Origin: Lachnospiraceae bacterium NK3A20
Lineage (GTDB): Bacteria; Bacillota; Clostridia; Lachnospirales; Lachnospiraceae
DNA: 64,000 nt
Direction: 5' to 3'
Assembly (NCBI GenBank): GCA_900107575.1
Contig: FNQX01000022.1
Location: 1 to 64,000, forward strand
Under the pieces are notes generated by a model that was given only the letters and a program-made list of their open reading frames with translations, had not been told where the DNA came from and ran no database searches. Each line of letters begins with the position of its first letter. The stretch's first letter is position 1. Below are positions 62,598 to 64,000 of this stretch, piece after piece. The position numbers and the translations under genes are program-made.

Positions 62598-64000
62598 ATG
62601 ACCCCTCCTTTGATCCTGTCATTTATTATTTCAATGAGGAGACACAGCTGTTAGAGCCGCTGGATACCACGGTCAGCGGAAACGTCGCATCCGCGGCGAC
62701 AGATCATTTTTCCACATACATACTGCTGAATCGAAAGAAATTCGAGGATTCGTTCAAGTGGCAGGACGTATGGACGGCATCGGATCATTCCGGCGCCGAT
62801 GTGGCGCTGATCATCGATGATTCCGGCAGCATGTCAGACAATGACGGCTCGAGGGCCAGATTGTCCGTTGCGCGGAACCTGATAGATCATCTTCCCGAGA
62901 ACAGCCGCGTTGGCGTGGTGAGATTCGGGGGCAGTCCGGTCAAGCTGACGGATACGCTGACCAGCGATAAAGAGAAGGCGAAATCCTACCTGACCTCCTC
63001 GTATTTTCATGCTTACGACGGTACGTATATGTATGCCGCCATTGACAAAGCGTTCTCGTATTTCAGCGATGCGGATGATGATACGCTGAAAATGATGATC
63101 GTACTGAGTGATGGCGAAACGGAAGATACATCCAGGCACGCGGCTGTTATAGACAACGCAAAGAGCAAGGGCATTAAAATATATACAGTCGGGCTGGGGA
63201 AGGGCAGCTCCAGGTATTTCAATGATTATATGAAGCCGCTGGCGGAAGAAACCGGCGGCGCCTTTTACCTGGCTTCCGAAGCGGATGAGCTGGCAGCGAT
63301 TTATGAGGACATCAACGATAAGATAGACATCACGACAGACAGTGACAGAGACGGCGTGCCGGACTACTACGAAGACCACATGGTGATGTTCAACGGAATG
63401 TCGCTGAAAATGGACAAGAACAATCCTGACAGCGACAATGACGGTCTGCCGGACGGCGAGGAAGCACTGGATCTCAACTATCGGTATAACGCGGACAAAA
63501 CAAAGGTTATTGTTACAGGGAGGTTTCTGTCGGACCCATCGATGACAGACACAGATGGGGATGGCGTCACTGATCAGGATGAGATTGGCAGTTACGGTAC
63601 ATCACCGGTAAAGGCTGATACGGATGGTGACGGCCTGGATGATTATCTGGAGATCACTAATTGGTTTGATCCGTTTGAAGCCGATGCAGATTCAGATGGA
63701 AGATTGGATTCGCAAGAGTATTCGGAAGGCACCAGTCCGTTTGAATATGATAAAAGCTGGGATGAGTATCGCTATGATTTTATCAAAGGCTTTATCAAAG
63801 GCGACTTTATAGCAGAGCCGGATAATCTTGCGGTTGTCATGGGGCAGATCGCGAGCTGCTTCATTCCATTCTCTGATGCCCGGGATGTTGTCGGGAACAT
63901 TAAGAACGGTGATTATATCATGGCTGGGATCAGTGCTCTGGGATTGATCCCGCTCGCAGGAGATGCGACTGAAGCCGTGGCAAAGGCAGGGAAATTTGCC
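62594..64000 (+). pseudogene. VWA/polymorphic-toxin-like 3' part, out of frame, runs off window
   Basis: In the frame starting at 62594 the sequence continues without a stop to the end of the window: LNDPSFDPVIYYFNEE, a VWA domain with the MIDAS motif DDSGSMS (about 62815-62835), two more calcium-repeat stretches (DSDRDGVPDYYE, DTDGDGVTDQDE, DTDGDGLDDYLE) and a tail with ALGLIPLAGDATEAVAKAG at 63933-63989. That tail is characteristic of the pre-toxin region of polymorphic toxins. No start codon with a ribosome-binding site is visible, so it belongs to the 61464 gene, separated by a one-base deletion. The effector domain lies outside the window. Confidence 0.7.

Overview
The window reads as a chromosome segment of a GC-rich member of the Lachnospiraceae/Clostridia (Bacillota). 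This is inferred from gene content and order: hprK-murB-rapZ-whiA plus an HPr-like gene; a CIRCE-controlled hrcA-grpE-dnaK-dnaJ cluster followed by prmA and rsmE; ireB-ruvX-RNase J; a T-box riboswitch; type III glutamine synthetase; and DUF1846, DUF1292 and YitT families. Nearly all of it is core genome. I see no tRNA, rRNA, CRISPR array, transposase or prophage.

Layout. 1-5 kb: D-amino-acid aminotransferase, DUF1292 protein, a histidine-kinase-like coiled-coil protein and a NYN/LOTUS RNA-binding protein. 5-8 kb: orphan hypA, apt, exonuclease III, Mrp ATPase. 8-15 kb (minus strand): coaX, a full oppABCDF-type transporter, an SDR oxidoreductase. 15.7-20.4 kb: ComB-like phosphatase, DUF1846, YitT, AlaX-type editing protein. 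20.5-29.3 kb: ftsH, uvrC, hprK-murB-rapZ-whiA and an HPr-like gene. 29.3-33.4 kb: a Trp-specific T-box followed by trpXYZ-type tryptophan ABC transporter genes. 33.5-37.4 kb: GNAT, aminotransferase, uppP, a histone-H1-like protein. 37.5-45.2 kb: heat-shock operon, prmA, rsmE. 45.2-46.3 kb: a small AT-richer accessory patch. 46.3-55.8 kb: iscS-thiI, a second HPr-like gene, mtaB, ireB-ruvX-RNase J, a short MltG-like protein and the trmR-trhP wobble-uridine pair. 55.9-61 kb: type III glutamine synthetase and TrkA/TrkH potassium uptake. 61.4-64 kb: a frameshifted secreted protein with CBM2-like, calcium-repeat and VWA domains and a polymorphic-toxin-like tail that runs off the window.

The most unusual content is between the genes. 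(1) Three long near-perfect palindromes (345, 156 and 155 nt) sit upstream of trpY, prmA and rsmE. They share an apical core, but their outer arms differ in sequence while each stays self-complementary. (2) A separate dispersed palindromic repeat occurs five times plus a remnant. (3) A roughly 130-nt structured element occurs twice, each time directly after a terminator. (4) Two terminator hairpins share an identical 14-nt loop region. I could not match any of these to a named family. They are the best candidates for something undescribed.
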